Shown here: piece after piece, positions 63,799 to 64,000 of the stretch
Position numbering within the stretch: the stretch's first letter is position 1
How the letters are laid out: each line of letters opens with the position of its first letter
Assembly (NCBI GenBank): GCA_902563575.1
Contig: CACEXV010000004.1
Coordinates: 1-64,000 of the forward strand
Source: an uncultured Pelagibacteraceae bacterium
GTDB lineage: Bacteria > Pseudomonadota > Alphaproteobacteria > Pelagibacterales > Pelagibacteraceae
Length of the DNA stretch: 64,000 nucleotides
Direction of reading: 5' to 3'
Program-made: the position numbers and the translations under genes
The notes under the pieces: generated by a model
Told to the model about the DNA's origin: nothing
The model's database searches: none
The model's input: the letters and a program-made list of their open reading frames with translations, nothing else

Positions 63799-64000
63799 GT
63801 GAAGTTTATCAAATATTTTATATTATTTATTCTTTTACAAGGATGTAGCTCAAACTATGAATGGGGATGGTATATTCTAAGTCCTGAAAATATTGAGGGA
63901 TTAACAAACTTAAAATTTTTAATCAGTGGAATAACTACAACTATATATATCTCAGTAGTATCAATAATTTTGGCTATGATCATAGGATTAATAGTTGCTC
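63799..64000 (+). CDS. Amino-acid ABC transporter permease (HisM/GlnP type), cut by window end
   Basis: The reading frame starts at GTG 63799 and runs off the window. The 67 visible residues are MKFIKYFILFILLQGCSS, then NYEWGWYILSPENIEGL, then TNLKFLISGITTTIYIS and the start of a membrane helix. The WGWY-L-P-N-EG-TNL-FL-GI-TT pattern matches the beginning of amino-acid ABC permeases that carry this leader. A lipobox-like LLQGC precedes the first transport helix. It belongs with the binding protein upstream. Confidence 0.82.
   Translation, partial: MKFIKYFILFILLQGCSSNYEWGWYILSPENIEGLTNLKFLISGITTTIYISVVSIILAMIIGLIVA

Overview
The window is AT-rich, densely coded DNA with very short or negative intergenic distances, no insertion sequences, no rRNA and no CRISPR. 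Family assignments point to a streamlined marine alphaproteobacterium of the Pelagibacterales (SAR11) or HIMB59/AEGEAN-169 type. Supporting traits are an NDUFS4-type complex I accessory protein, a ubiquinol-cytochrome c chaperone, the order rpmF-plsX-ihfA-merR, a proton pyrophosphatase after nusB, an alphaproteobacterial SOS box (GTTC-N7-GTTC) and a TPP riboswitch directly on an SSS transporter gene, as described for thiV of SAR11. The exact lineage is an inference.

Layout. 1-4960: a cut D,D-carboxypeptidase, then tmk, holB, metG and tatD as one tight operon. 4964-12236: accessory-looking segment with a family 2 glycosyltransferase, a lone tyrosine recombinase with an inverted repeat at its start codon, a cyclophilin-like protein, a one-domain methylguanine methyltransferase, the longest gene-free stretch (7457-7794), an AEC carrier, SbmA/BacA, NDUFS4, tRNA-Pro, NhaA, a NifU-like scaffold and a glutathione peroxidase. 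12237-17624: an MBL hydrolase, a two-domain glycosyltransferase, a GIY-YIG protein, an HpcH/HpaI aldolase and an aldehyde dehydrogenase. 17675-27650: an inositol-type catabolic cluster (IolD, IolE, an IolG-like and two further Gfo/Idh/MocA dehydrogenases, a CUT2 sugar ABC importer, a ROK kinase). 27647-37138: a hypothetical protein, a 2-hydroxyacid dehydrogenase, tRNA-Glu, recJ, glpX, hom, a lipoprotein, argC, rpsI, rplM, ctaA and a chorismate mutase. 37139-42238: rpmG, merR, ihfA, plsX, rpmF, a cytochrome bc1 chaperone, bamE and hppA. 42312-49123: nusB, riboflavin genes, nrdR, glyA, rpiB and hemB. 49101-56426: recO, rnc, lepB, acpS, pdxJ, pyrE, rel, a frameshifted folK, smpB and dapA. 56459-64000: a lytic transglycosylase, tRNA-Ser, rarD, the riboswitch-controlled SSS transporter, SOS-controlled umuDC, and the start of an amino-acid ABC operon cut by the window end.

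How it fits together. The clearest accessory metabolism is uptake of a sugar or cyclitol by a periplasmic-binding-protein ABC system and its oxidation by inositol-type dehydrogenases, IolE and the TPP enzyme IolD. The usual lower steps (IolB, IolC, IolJ) are not in the window, while an HpcH/HpaI aldolase and an aldehyde dehydrogenase sit next to iolD, so an alternative lower branch is possible. A vitamin B1 precursor importer under TPP control also lies in this window.

Main points for a second look: folK is split by one extra T in a T8 tract; recJ ends inside tRNA-Glu; tRNA-Pro ends three bases before the NDUFS4 start codon; several genes expected in conserved clusters are absent from their places (fabH, era, a DUF177 gene, thiL); the RibA half of the RibB protein has lost its zinc cysteines; Rel lacks the helical and zinc-finger parts; the ROK kinase lacks its zinc motif.
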